64,000 bases of DNA from Thermoleophilum album (GTDB lineage Bacteria > Actinomycetota > Thermoleophilia > Solirubrobacterales > Thermoleophilaceae). The notes beneath the pieces are model-generated. The model was given only the letters and a program-made list of their open reading frames with translations, had not been told where the DNA came from and did not search any database. Shown in pieces: positions 44,933 through 53,394 of the stretch. Positions within the stretch are counted from its first letter, which is position 1, and every line of letters starts with the position of its first letter. The DNA lies in the NCBI RefSeq assembly GCF_900108055.1, contig NZ_FNWJ01000002.1, forward strand, positions 630,382 to 694,381. Reading direction: 5' to 3'. Both the position numbers and the translations under genes were made by a program.

Positions 44933-46314
44933 GCTCCCGGCGGCTCGCCGCGCGAGCCCGTGTCAGCCGCGGCTACGGGCGCGGCGCCGCGGTGCTGTCG
45001 ATCGGTATCGGCACCACCGGGCTCGTCACTTTCGGCTACTTCGCGCTCGCCAGTCACGCGCTCTCAGCGACCGACTACGGCGGCATCGCTCTGCTCTGGT
45101 CGGTCGTCTTCGTCACCGCTTCGGTGATCTGGCGGCCGGTCGAGCAGTTCCTCTCGCGCTCGATCGCCGACTGTGACGCGCGGGGGGTATCACCCCGCCC
45201 CTATCTCGCCTCAGCGGGAGCGATCCAAGTCGCTCTTGCCGGGCTCTTCGTAGCGGTCGCACTGCTTTTGCGCGGACCACTCGAGGAGGGACTGTTCGGG
45301 GATCGCGAGACGCTGTACTGGATCCTCCTGGCGACCGTAGTGGCGTACGCCGCCAGCTACTTCGCGCGCGGGTTCCTAGCTGGCCACGGCCGTTTCGGCC
45401 TCTACGGTGGGCTGGTCCTCTTGGAGGCCACCTCGCGCTGCGCCTTCGCGCTTGCCGCGGTTTCCGGCGTGACCCACGGGCAGACGGCGGTCGCGCTCGG
45501 AATGGTCGCGGCACCGCTCGTTTCCCTCGCCGTGGTGCCTTGGGGCATCCGCCGTGTCGAAGCGCCGGCCATAACGCCCCCGGCAGCGCGACCGGCCGAG
45601 GGTGTGGCAGCGGGGCTGCGTAGTGGCACCGGCTTCGCCGGCGCGCTGGTCGTGATCATGGCCTGCGAACAGACCTTCCTCAACGCCGGGCCGTTGCTCG
45701 TCAAGCTGCGCGACGGGGCAACCGGGGCGGCGCTCGCCGGCCAAGCCTTCAACGTGCTGTTGATCGCCCGTGCCCCGCTGCAGCTCTTCCAAGCGATCCA
45801 GACTTCGATCCTGCCCCACCTCACCCGCTTGCGCGCGCACGGCGAGCGCGAATCTTTCGCCCGCAGCGTCGCTGCCACGATTGCGCTGATCGGCGCTTTC
45901 GCAGCGGCCGTCGCCAGCGCCATGGCGGTCGCCGGGCCGCAGCTCATGGCGCTGGTCTTCGGCGGCGACTACGAACGCCTGCCGCTGGTCGTGATGGCTG
46001 TCGGGATGGGGATCTACCTGGCGGCCGCCACGCTCAACCAGGCGGTGCTCGCGGCCGGCCGCGCAGCGTCGGCAGCCGCCTGCTGGCTCGCGGCGCTCGC
46101 CCTCTTCACTCTCGCGCTCGTGGCTCCGCTGGTCGACGACCGCATCCTCCACGTGACGATCGCCTACACGCTCGGCGCGCTGGCGCTAATGGTGCTCTTG
46201 GCGCGACTGGCACGCGCCAGCGCAGCGTCCCCCGATCAGCAAGCGCCGACCGCCTCAGATCGGCTGCAACATCGAGTGCCCGCAGGAGGGGCAAGCGACG
46301 TTGGCGGTCGCTGA
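44929..46314 (+). CDS. Polysaccharide flippase (MOP/Wzx-like)
   Basis: A 461-residue protein of about twelve to fourteen transmembrane helices. Motifs include GTTGLVTFGYFALASHALSA near the start, FLSRSIADCDARG, GFLAGHGRFGLYGGLVLLE and FNVLLIARAPLQLFQAIQTS. The family moves lipid-linked oligosaccharide across the membrane. The TTG at 44929 overlaps the upstream stop as TTGA. The 3' end overlaps the zinc-ribbon gene by 60 bases on the opposite strand. Confidence 0.85.
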   Translation: MSSRRLAARARVSRGYGRGAAVLSIGIGTTGLVTFGYFALASHALSATDYGGIALLWSVVFVTASVIWRPVEQFLSRSIADCDARGVSPRPYLASAGAIQVALAGLFVAVALLLRGPLEEGLFGDRETLYWILLATVVAYAASYFARGFLAGHGRFGLYGGLVLLEATSRCAFALAAVSGVTHGQTAVALGMVAAPLVSLAVVPWGIRRVEAPAITPPAARPAEGVAAGLRSGTGFAGALVVIMACEQTFLNAGPLLVKLRDGATGAALAGQAFNVLLIARAPLQLFQAIQTSILPHLTRLRAHGERESFARSVAATIALIGAFAAAVASAMAVAGPQLMALVFGGDYERLPLVVMAVGMGIYLAAATLNQAVLAAGRAASAAACWLAALALFTLALVAPLVDDRILHVTIAYTLGALALMVLLARLARASAASPDQQAPTASDRLQHRVPAGGASDVGGR

Positions 46315-46503
46315 CATGCGCGCGATCGTCGAGTGCGCGCCGCAGCCCGGACACGCGGAGGTCAGCTGGAAGCGCCGCAGACACGCCACGCACCGGTAGC
46401 GCCCCGCCAAGTTCGTGCCGTGCAGGGCTGGCTGCCCACAGGCCGGACAGCGCGGGGCACGCGGCACCGCCGACGCCGATCCGCCGTCGCGATCCAGGCT
46501 CAA
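46255..46503 (-). CDS. Zinc-ribbon protein (YfgJ-like)
   Basis: An 82-residue protein with four CxxC-type pairs: RCPACGQ, RCVACLRRFQ, ACPGCGAHS and ACPSCGHSML, so two zinc ribbons. E. coli YfgJ has a similar pattern; its function is unknown. The TTG at 46503 overlaps the fmt stop as TTGA; the frame upstream overlaps fmt and is discarded. The last 60 bases overlap the flippase end on the other strand. Confidence 0.75.
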   Translation of the reverse strand: MSLDRDGGSASAVPRAPRCPACGQPALHGTNLAGRYRCVACLRRFQLTSACPGCGAHSTIARMSATANVACPSCGHSMLQPI

Positions 46504-47426
46504 CAAACCGCCGCCTCCACCCTGCGCACGGAACGACCATGACCGCGCAGAAACTCGGCCGCTCCCATTGCCCGTCCGCCCGCGGGCTGCACACGCAGTA
46601 GCTCGAGTAGCCCGTCGACGGCGACCAAAAACAGTCGTTCGCGGCAAGCCACGAGCTCTCCCGGCCGCGCGTCGACCGCCGACGATCCCGGGTGGGCGCG
46701 CGCAGCACGCACCTTGAGGTCGCCGCCGCCGGGGATCTGCAGGTGGCAGCCGATGTGCGGGTTGAGGGCGCGCACGCGACGCGCCAAGCGCTCGCATCCG
46801 AGCGCCGGATCGAGGACCCGCTCGTGCTTCTCCACCCGCGACGCGTAGGTGATCCCGTACGACGGCTGCGGGCGCGGCGGCGGACGTAGGTCGAGCGCGT
46901 CGACCAACAGCTCGCCGGCCAGACGGGCGATGCGCGCCGACAGCGACCCCCAGTCGTCGTCGGGCAGGATCGGCTCGCTGCGTTGCAGCAGCAGCGGCCC
47001 GGCATCGAGCTCGCGCTCGGTGAGCATGATCGACACCCCGGTCAGCGGATCACCAGCTTCGATCGCCCGCTCCAACGGAGCGGCCCCGCGCCAGCGGGGC
47101 AACAAAGATGGATGCACGTTGAGGATCTCCCACCGCGACAAGAGTTCGTCACCGAGTAGCGCGCCGTAGGCGCACATGCACAGCAGTTCGGGGCGCGCCG
47201 CCGAGATCCTGGCGATCGCCGCTTCGGCGTTGACATCTTCGGGTTGGAAGACCTCGAGTCCGAGCGTGCGTGCGGCGTCAGCCACCGGCGGCGATTGCAC
47301 ACGCTGGCCGCGCCCCCTTGGACGGTCGGGTCGGGTGACGACGAGCGACGGCCGGTGGGGACTTGCGACCAGCCGTTCAAGCACCGCCGCCGCCAGCTCG
47401 GTCGTGCCGAGGAAGACGGTGCGCAC
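46500..47426 (-). CDS. fmt: Methionyl-tRNA formyltransferase
   Basis: Formylates initiator tRNA. It opens MRTVFLGTTELAAAVLERLV, with CMCAYGALLGDELLSRW, LNVHPSLLPRWRGAAPLERA (catalytic Asn and His) and IMLTERELDAGPLLL (Asp). The C-terminal OB-like domain is at about 205-300. It has 308 residues. The initial Asn-His-Asp triad is complete. def, which removes the formyl group, lies 1.6 kb away on the same strand but separated by aceB. Confidence 0.95.
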   Translation of the reverse strand: MRTVFLGTTELAAAVLERLVASPHRPSLVVTRPDRPRGRGQRVQSPPVADAARTLGLEVFQPEDVNAEAAIARISAARPELLCMCAYGALLGDELLSRWEILNVHPSLLPRWRGAAPLERAIEAGDPLTGVSIMLTERELDAGPLLLQRSEPILPDDDWGSLSARIARLAGELLVDALDLRPPPRPQPSYGITYASRVEKHERVLDPALGCERLARRVRALNPHIGCHLQIPGGGDLKVRAARAHPGSSAVDARPGELVACRERLFLVAVDGLLELLRVQPAGGRAMGAAEFLRGHGRSVRRVEAAVC

Positions 47427-47466
47427 GCGGGCAGCGTAGCCCGCGCGTCAATAAGGTTCGCGAGCC

Positions 47467-49074
47467 GTGATCGGCACCAACCCAGACGTCGAGCTCGCCG
47501 GTCCGCGCGGACCGCGTGACGAGGAGGTCCTTGGCGAACGCGCGCTGGCGCTGGTCGGGCGCCTGCACGCCGAGCTCGAACACGAACGTCAGCGGCTGTT
47601 GGCGGCTCGTCGCGAGCGGCAAAGCCGGCTCGACGCCGGCGAGCTCTTCGACTTTCCGGCGGCGACGCGGGAGGTTCGCGAGCGCGCCTGGACGGTTCCC
47701 GAGCCGCCGCCCGATCTGCGCGACCGGCGCGTCGAGATCACCGGTCCGCCCGAGCGCAAGATGGTGATCAACGCTCTCAACTCGGGGGCGCGCTGCTTCA
47801 TGGCCGACTTCGAGGATGCGACGGCCCCAAGCTGGCGCAACCTGGTGGAGGGACAGATCAACGTCCTCGACGCCGTCGAGCGGCGGATCGAGTTCGTCGC
47901 GCCCGACGGGCGCGTTTACCGGCTGGTAGAGAACCCGGTGACGCTGCTCGTGCGCGTGCGCGGCCTACACCTGCCCGAGCGCCACGTCCGGGTGGGCGGC
48001 CAGACGGTAGCCGGCTGCTTCGTCGACGCCGCGCTGTTTCTCGCGAACTGCGCCGAGCCGCTGCTGAAAAGGGGCAGCGGGCCGTACCTCTACCTGCCGA
48101 AGCTCGAGTCGCGGCACGAGGCCCGTTTCTGGAACGAAGCGCTCCGGCTCTGCGAGGACCAGCTCGGTCTCGATCGCGGCACCGTGCGCGTGACGGTGCT
48201 GATCGAGACGCTGCCAGCAGCGTTCGAAATGGACGAGATCTTGTGGGAGCTGCGGGAACGCGTCCTCGGCCTCAACGCCGGGCGCTGGGATTACATCTTC
48301 TCGGCGATCAAGCGTCTGCGCGCGCACTCCTGGGCGGTACTGCCGGACCGCTCCCAGGTGACGATGACGGTGCCCTTCATGCGTGCGTACACGGAGCTTT
48401 TGGTGCGGACCTGTCACCGCCGTCGCGCCCAGGCCATCGGTGGCATGGCCGCGGCGATCCCGTCGCGCAGCGATCCTGCCGCCCGCGAGCGGGCGCTTGC
48501 CGCGGTGGCCGCCGACAAGCGTCGAGAAGCGGCCGACGGTTTCGACGGAACCTGGGTCGCGCACCCCGACACGGTCGCGACAGCGAAAGCCGAGTTCGAC
48601 CGCGTGCTGGGCGACCGCCCCGACCAACGCGACCGCTTGCGCGAAGACGTGGCGGTCGAAGCGCGCGATCTCCTGGCTCTCGATCGCACCCCGGGCGAGC
48701 GCACCCTGCAAGGGCTGGAGGGCGCGTTCGAGGTAGCGCTGCGGTACCTCGCCACCTGGCTGGCCGGGCGCGGTGCAGTCGCCATCCACGGCCTGATGGA
48801 GGACGCCGCCACCGCCGAGATCTGTCGCGCGCAGGTCTGGCAGTGGCTGCGCCACAAAGCGCAGCTGGCGGATGGCCGCACGGTCGCTCCGGAGCTTGCG
48901 AGGGAGGCGCTAGAGCGGGCTTACGAGCGGGCACGCGCAGGACTCGAAGAAGTGGCCGACTGGCCGGCCCTGGCGCGCCTCGGCGAAGCCGCCGAGCTGG
49001 TGCGCCGGCTCGTCTTCAGCGACGAGTTCGTGGAGTTCCTGACCTTGCCGGCGTACGAGCGCCTGCGCGGCTAG
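47467..49074 (+). CDS. aceB: Malate synthase A
   Basis: Condenses acetyl-CoA with glyoxylate. Family marks: INALNSGARCFMADFEDATAP, VEGQINVLDAV, GPYLYLPKLESRHEARFWNE, VLIETLPAAFEMDEILWELR, and WVAHPDTVATAKAEFDRVLG, with the catalytic Arg and Asp of the TIM barrel. It has 535 residues, typical of the A form. GTG at 47467. No isocitrate lyase is in the window, so glyoxylate may come from another source. Confidence 0.96.
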   Translation: MIGTNPDVELAGPRGPRDEEVLGERALALVGRLHAELEHERQRLLAARRERQSRLDAGELFDFPAATREVRERAWTVPEPPPDLRDRRVEITGPPERKMVINALNSGARCFMADFEDATAPSWRNLVEGQINVLDAVERRIEFVAPDGRVYRLVENPVTLLVRVRGLHLPERHVRVGGQTVAGCFVDAALFLANCAEPLLKRGSGPYLYLPKLESRHEARFWNEALRLCEDQLGLDRGTVRVTVLIETLPAAFEMDEILWELRERVLGLNAGRWDYIFSAIKRLRAHSWAVLPDRSQVTMTVPFMRAYTELLVRTCHRRRAQAIGGMAAAIPSRSDPAARERALAAVAADKRREAADGFDGTWVAHPDTVATAKAEFDRVLGDRPDQRDRLREDVAVEARDLLALDRTPGERTLQGLEGAFEVALRYLATWLAGRGAVAIHGLMEDAATAEICRAQVWQWLRHKAQLADGRTVAPELAREALERAYERARAGLEEVADWPALARLGEAAELVRRLVFSDEFVEFLTLPAYERLRG

Positions 49075-49802
49075 TCGCTCGCTGTAACCGGCGAGCTCTG
49101 GTCGCGCGGCGAGCTCGAGTCGCTCGCGGCAGCCGGCGAGCTCAGGACGACGTCGGCGCCAGCGGCCGGGCGTTCAAGCGCCTCTCGCAGCGCGCGCAGC
49201 GCGGCGCGGCGCTGATCGCGCGGCACGCGGTCGAGGATCAGGATGCCGTCGAGGTGGTCGAGCTCGTGCTGGATCACACGCGCCTCGAGACCCGACGCCT
49301 CGAGCTCGATCGCCGCGCCGTCGAGTTGCTGGGCGACCACGCGGATCGCGAGGGGTCGCTCGACCTCGAGCAGCACCCCGGGGAGCGAGAGGCATCCTTC
49401 CTCCGCCACCTCGAGCTCCTCGCTGTGCCACACCAGCTCGGGGTTGACGAGGACCCGGGCTTCGCTCTCCTCATCGATCTGGTAGACGAGCAAGCGTTGC
49501 GAAAGCCCCGCCTGGGGTGCCGCCAACCCGATGCCCAGCGCGTCCCGCATCAGTTCGATCATCTCTTGCGCCTGACGCCGCAGCTCGTTGTCGAAGCGTG
49601 CCACCGGCGTCGCCCGTGAGCGCAGAATCGGGTCGCCGTACTGGCGAATGCGGGCGAGCGCCCGACGGCGCCGTGCGGCCGTTTCGGGGTCGAGCTGCTG
49701 GGGCTCGCGCAGCTCACCCTCGAGCCGCCCGGGCGGCCGCTCGCAGGCTTCGCCGAGGGAGGTCGTTCGGTCGGTCGGCACGTCGGCGAGTGTACGGCTC
49801 AC
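49071..49802 (-). CDS. def: Peptide deformylase with N- and C-terminal extensions
   Basis: Removes the formyl group from new proteins. Motifs: GIGLAAPQAGL, EEGCLSLPG and the metal site IQHELDHLDGIL. The core (about residues 50-215) has IRQYGDPILRSRATPV at its start. The N-terminus is long for the family; GTG at 49802 is a guess, since GTG at 49784 or 49832 are possible too. The last 25 residues are Ser/Pro-rich and arise from a repeat. Its end overlaps the aceB stop by four bases. Confidence 0.92.
   Translation of the reverse strand: MSRTLADVPTDRTTSLGEACERPPGRLEGELREPQQLDPETAARRRRALARIRQYGDPILRSRATPVARFDNELRRQAQEMIELMRDALGIGLAAPQAGLSQRLLVYQIDEESEARVLVNPELVWHSEELEVAEEGCLSLPGVLLEVERPLAIRVVAQQLDGAAIELEASGLEARVIQHELDHLDGILILDRVPRDQRRAALRALREALERPAAGADVVLSSPAAASDSSSPRDQSSPVTASD
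49073..49143. repeat. Imperfect 26-base direct repeat across the aceB/def ends
   Basis: Copies at 49073-49098 and 49118-49143 share 23 of 26 bases. They lie in the coding end of def and just touch the aceB stop codon. The repeat makes the Ser-rich tail of the deformylase. Confidence 0.65.
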
Positions 49803-49854
49803 GGTCGTGGACTCGACGCCGGCACGCCCACTCACGGGCCGGCAACGGTGCGTC

Positions 49855-52035
49855 TCAACACGGGTCGACGTCCACCACCAGTGTCGCCTCACCGAGCGCA
49901 CGCGCCCGCGCAAGTTCGGCGACGACCTCGCGGATCGCTTGAAGCTTGTGCTCGGCCGGCGGTTCGGCTTTGACCACCAGGCGCGCGCGGAACTTGCCGG
50001 CGCGCCGGAACAGCGGGGCCGGACCGAGCGCCGCTACGCCGGCCTGCGCGAGCTCGCTGCGGACGCGCTCAGCGGCCGCCAGCTCCGCGCCAGCGGTCGC
50101 GCTCCCCAGCTCGATCTCGATGAGCTCGACGAACGGGGGGTAGCCGAGCGCTCGCCGCCATTCCAGTTCTTCGCTTACGAAACCGTCGGCGTCGTGGCGC
50201 GCAGCGTAGCGCAGTGCCCGGGCCTGCGGATCGCTTGCCTGCACGATCACGCGCCCGCGTTGGCTGCCGCGGCCGACGCGACCCGCGAGCTGCGTTACCA
50301 GCTGAAAGACCCGTTCCTGGGCGCGGTGGTCGGGGAGCGCCAAGGCCGCGTCGGCGGCGACCACGAGACCCAACTCGACGCCCGCGAAGTCGTGGCCTTT
50401 GGCGACCATCTGGGTGCCTAACAGCACGCCCGCCTCCGCGCGTTCGAAGGCCGCGAGCACGCGCGCCGGCCCGGTGGCGGCGGAGGTGTCGGCGTCGAGA
50501 CGGAACACCGGCAAGGGGTCGACGAGCGCCGCCAGCGCCTGCTCCAGCTGCTCGGTCCCAGCGCCGCCGAGAACTAGCGACACCGACCCGCAACTCGGGC
50601 AGCGACCAGTTGGTCGCTCCGCGTAACCGCAATGGTGGCAGCGCAGCAACCGCACAGCGCGGTGCCAAACGAGGGCAACGTCGCAGTTCGGACATCCAAG
50701 CGCGCGACCACAGGAGCGGCAGGCCGCGTAGGGCGCGTAGCCGCGGCGATTGAGCAGCACGATCGCTTTCGCCCGCCGCGTGCGCACCTCTTCGAGCGCG
50801 TCGATCGCGGCCTGGGCCAGGCGTCCATGGGCTTCCGACCGCACGACCTCGACCGGCGGCAGCCGCGAGCCGTCGGCGCGCTCCTGCAAAGCGACCCGCT
50901 GCCACCGCGCGAAGCTCTCGACGCGCGGGGTCGCGCTGCCGGCGAGAAGCAGCGCGCCCGCTCGCCGCGCCAGTTCCTCGGCGACGCGGCGGGCGTCGTA
51001 GCGAGGGTCCTGTTGCTGCTTGTAGGCGTCGTCGTGCTCTTCGTCGACGATCACTAGCCCCAACTGCTCACACGGGGCGAAGAGGGCCGAGCGGGCACCC
51101 ACGCAGACGCGCGCAGCGCCGCTTCGCAGGCGCTGCCACTCGCCGCGCCGGACGGCTTGTTCGAGACCGGAGTGCAGGACCGCCACGGCGTCGCCGAAGC
51201 GCGCCTCGAAGCGCGCCACGGTCTGCGGCGCAAGCGCTATCTCCGGCACCAGGACAATCACCGACCGTCCCTGCTCGAGACAGCTTTCGGCTGCGCGCAG
51301 ATAGACCTCGGTCTTGCCGCTACCGGTGACGCCATGCAGCAACAGCGGCGCGGGCTGCGGTTCGCTAAGGCGCGCCTCGATCACCTCGAGCGCTTTTCGC
51401 TGGGCCGCGGTCGGCACGGCGTCGCGCAGTAGTCGACCGACGGCGATTCCCCGGCCTCTTAGTGCGACGGTTCCCACGGGGCGCCGCCTGACCAAACCTC
51501 GCCGTTCCAAGCGTCGCAGGCTCTCCCGCGTCGCCGCGAGACCGGCTTCGGCAAGGGCCTCGGTGGCGAGCGGGCCGTCGGCAAGCGCCGCAAGCAGCTC
51601 ACGCTGGCGCGCCCCTAGACGTTGGTTCGCCGCCCCTAACGCTTGGCGACCGGCTTCCGTGAGCTCGAGCAGCGCTCGCCGCGCCGTGCCCTGCCTACGC
51701 GCCCGCGCCGTCAGTCCCGGTGGCAGCGCCAGCGCGAAAGCGCGGGCGGGTGTCGTGCAGTAACGCTCGGCAAGCCATAGGCAGAGCTCGACGAGGCTCG
51801 ACGGGAGTGACTCCGCGAGCAGCGCCAGCGGTCTGCGCAGACGCGAACGGGGCAACTCGCTCTCGCGCAGCAGCTCGACGACGACGCCGATCGCCCGCTC
51901 GCGGCCGAAGGGGACGACTAGCAGCGAGCCGCGCCCGAGCTCGCCAGCATCGCCGCCCACAAACGTGTCGACCAGGTAGTCGAAGGGACGATCGACGGCA
52001 CGGGTGGAGAGCAGCGGGTAAACGCGCGCGATCAC
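49855..52035 (-). CDS. priA: Primosomal protein N' (PriA helicase)
   Basis: PriA restarts stalled replication forks. With GTG at 52035 the protein begins VIARVYPLLSTRAVDRPFDYL, which matches the family start; an open frame reaches 52140. The helicase has HGVTGSGKTEVYLRA (Walker A), the DEEHDDAYKQ box, the zinc-binding region with eight cysteines in CRSCGRALGCPNCD and CHHCGYAERPTGRCPSCG, and QLAGRVGRG. About 726 residues, normal. It is followed by def, as in many bacteria. Confidence 0.94.
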   Translation of the reverse strand: MIARVYPLLSTRAVDRPFDYLVDTFVGGDAGELGRGSLLVVPFGRERAIGVVVELLRESELPRSRLRRPLALLAESLPSSLVELCLWLAERYCTTPARAFALALPPGLTARARRQGTARRALLELTEAGRQALGAANQRLGARQRELLAALADGPLATEALAEAGLAATRESLRRLERRGLVRRRPVGTVALRGRGIAVGRLLRDAVPTAAQRKALEVIEARLSEPQPAPLLLHGVTGSGKTEVYLRAAESCLEQGRSVIVLVPEIALAPQTVARFEARFGDAVAVLHSGLEQAVRRGEWQRLRSGAARVCVGARSALFAPCEQLGLVIVDEEHDDAYKQQQDPRYDARRVAEELARRAGALLLAGSATPRVESFARWQRVALQERADGSRLPPVEVVRSEAHGRLAQAAIDALEEVRTRRAKAIVLLNRRGYAPYAACRSCGRALGCPNCDVALVWHRAVRLLRCHHCGYAERPTGRCPSCGSVSLVLGGAGTEQLEQALAALVDPLPVFRLDADTSAATGPARVLAAFERAEAGVLLGTQMVAKGHDFAGVELGLVVAADAALALPDHRAQERVFQLVTQLAGRVGRGSQRGRVIVQASDPQARALRYAARHDADGFVSEELEWRRALGYPPFVELIEIELGSATAGAELAAAERVRSELAQAGVAALGPAPLFRRAGKFRARLVVKAEPPAEHKLQAIREVVAELARARALGEATLVVDVDPC

Positions 52036-52402
52036 TGCCTCGGCAGGTGCGGTGACCGGCGCTGGCCGCTCGCGGTTATTGGCGCGCTCGCCGACAGTCC
52101 CGGCCTCGCGGTCCACGGGAGTTCGCCTGCTGGCGCGCATCTCGGAGGACGGTAAAGGCCGCGTCGGTCAGTCGTTCTGGGCCGCCGCCGCGCTGAGCGA
52201 GTGCTGCGCCGGGCGCTCGCGAGCGCCGCTACGGCCGTTAGGATGCGGTCCGGTCCGAGGGCGACCGTCGCGTTCGGGGGAGCGCGATGGTCGTGTGACC
52301 AACCGCACTCGATCCGGTGTCACCGCTACTTGCGCCGGGCACGGGTGTTGTACCCACAAGACCCCCTGGCCAATTGCTCGAAAGACCCCAAGGAGGAGTG
52401 GA
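52036..52402. other. Divergent spacer between priA and a secreted-protein gene
   Basis: 367 bases. The 5' part may encode an N-terminal extension of priA. The right end has a strong ribosome site, AAGGAGGAG, just before ATG 52403. A short GGGT/ACCC inverted repeat lies near 52343-52354. I see no convincing promoter hexamers or other gene. Confidence 0.4.
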
Positions 52403-53212
52403 ATGCGACCGAAAGGAAGGCTTGCGTTAGGCGCGCTGGTGGCGTGCGTGGCGCTGCTTGCGATCGCCGCCGTCGCGTACGCGGCCAACACGTACAAGGT
52501 GTTCGGGAAGGGCACGCCGTACGGTGCCGGCTCGCCCGCCAAGCCGTTGCCAAAGAAGCTCTTCATCGGCTACCAAGTCGACTCCGACGACGGCAAGCAG
52601 CCGAGCCCGGTAAAGAGCTACGAGTTCCGGATTCAGGGCGGCACGCAGTTCGCCAAGTACTTCCCGAAGTGCACGATCAAGCAGGCGAATGCGAAAGAGT
52701 TCGCGAAGGCCGACGCCGCCTGTCGGAAGGCGAAGGTCGGCTTCGGTTGGGTGCGTAACACGACCGCCCCGCCCGGTGCCGATCTCAACGGACCGGAGAT
52801 CCTCACCTGCAACCTGCGCCTGACGATGTACAACCTCGGCTACGGCATCGCCCTGAGGCTCGACGGCAGCCCGGAGGCGACCGATCCACGCATGAAGTGC
52901 GTGATCCCAATCGGCCAGTCGATCGAGGCGCGCTGGACCAAGCCGCGGGTGCGTGGGAAGCCCGGGTCCGGCCTCAAGTTCACGGTTCCGCCGAACCTGC
53001 TGCGTCCGCTCCCCGGTCTCGACAATTCGGTGCGCTACGTGGAGTCGACGATCAACCGGATCGTGCGCACCGTGACGATCAACGGGCGCAAGCGCAGGGT
53101 CCCCTACATCGGCTCGATCGCCTGCGCGAACAAGACGACGCGCTACGTGCAGGTGGTCTTCACCTCCGAGGCGGGGCAGACAACCGTCGCCGAACAGAAG
53201 ACCCGCTGCTGA
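52403..53212 (+). CDS. Secreted six-cysteine protein A
   Basis: A 269-residue exported protein: signal peptide RLALGALVACVALLAIAAVA, cleaved near AYAAN. The mature part has KGTPYGAGSPAKPLPKKLFI, EFRIQGGTQFAKYFPKC, LRLTMYNLGYGIALRLDG, and GSIACANKT, and ends exactly in Cys. It has six mature cysteines. I know no assigned function. Its paralog lies directly downstream, sharing motifs and all six cysteines. ATG at 52403 has AAGGAGGAG upstream. Beta-rich composition suggests a compact extracellular domain. Confidence 0.8.
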   Translation: MRPKGRLALGALVACVALLAIAAVAYAANTYKVFGKGTPYGAGSPAKPLPKKLFIGYQVDSDDGKQPSPVKSYEFRIQGGTQFAKYFPKCTIKQANAKEFAKADAACRKAKVGFGWVRNTTAPPGADLNGPEILTCNLRLTMYNLGYGIALRLDGSPEATDPRMKCVIPIGQSIEARWTKPRVRGKPGSGLKFTVPPNLLRPLPGLDNSVRYVESTINRIVRTVTINGRKRRVPYIGSIACANKTTRYVQVVFTSEAGQTTVAEQKTRC

Positions 53213-53224
53213 GACCAAGCGTCG

Positions 53225-53259
53225 GCGGCTCGCACCGGCCACAGCGCGGTGCGAGCCGC
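53225..53259 (+). promoter_or_regulatory. Perfect 13-base-pair hairpin after secreted gene A
   Basis: Bases 53225-53237 pair with 53247-53259 without mismatch around a nine-base loop. It stands 12 bases after the stop of the first secreted-protein gene and ahead of a second hairpin. No T-run follows. It could protect the mRNA 3' end or act with the second hairpin in termination. Confidence 0.6.
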
Positions 53260-53277
53260 AGAAGCAGCTACTGCCGC

Positions 53278-53314
53278 GGGGGGCCCGGGCTACGCCCGGG
53301 CCCCCCGCTCTTTT
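53278..53314 (+). terminator. Intrinsic terminator after secreted gene A
   Basis: A perfect 13-base-pair all-GC stem (53278-53290 with 53294-53306), three-base loop, followed by GCTCTTTT. This is a textbook intrinsic terminator and the clearest in the window. It should separate the two paralogous genes into independent transcripts. Confidence 0.9.
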
Positions 53315-53394
53315 CGGCGAACGGGATAGTCTTGACATGTTCGATGAGACATGGAACAGTGTTATGTGCCTTGGTAGTGCGTGAGGAGGAGTCG

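Noticed and set aside
53332-53368. TTGACA promoter for the second secreted gene
   Set aside because: The -35 match is perfect but no -10 box stands 16-18 bases away, so I did not call a promoter.
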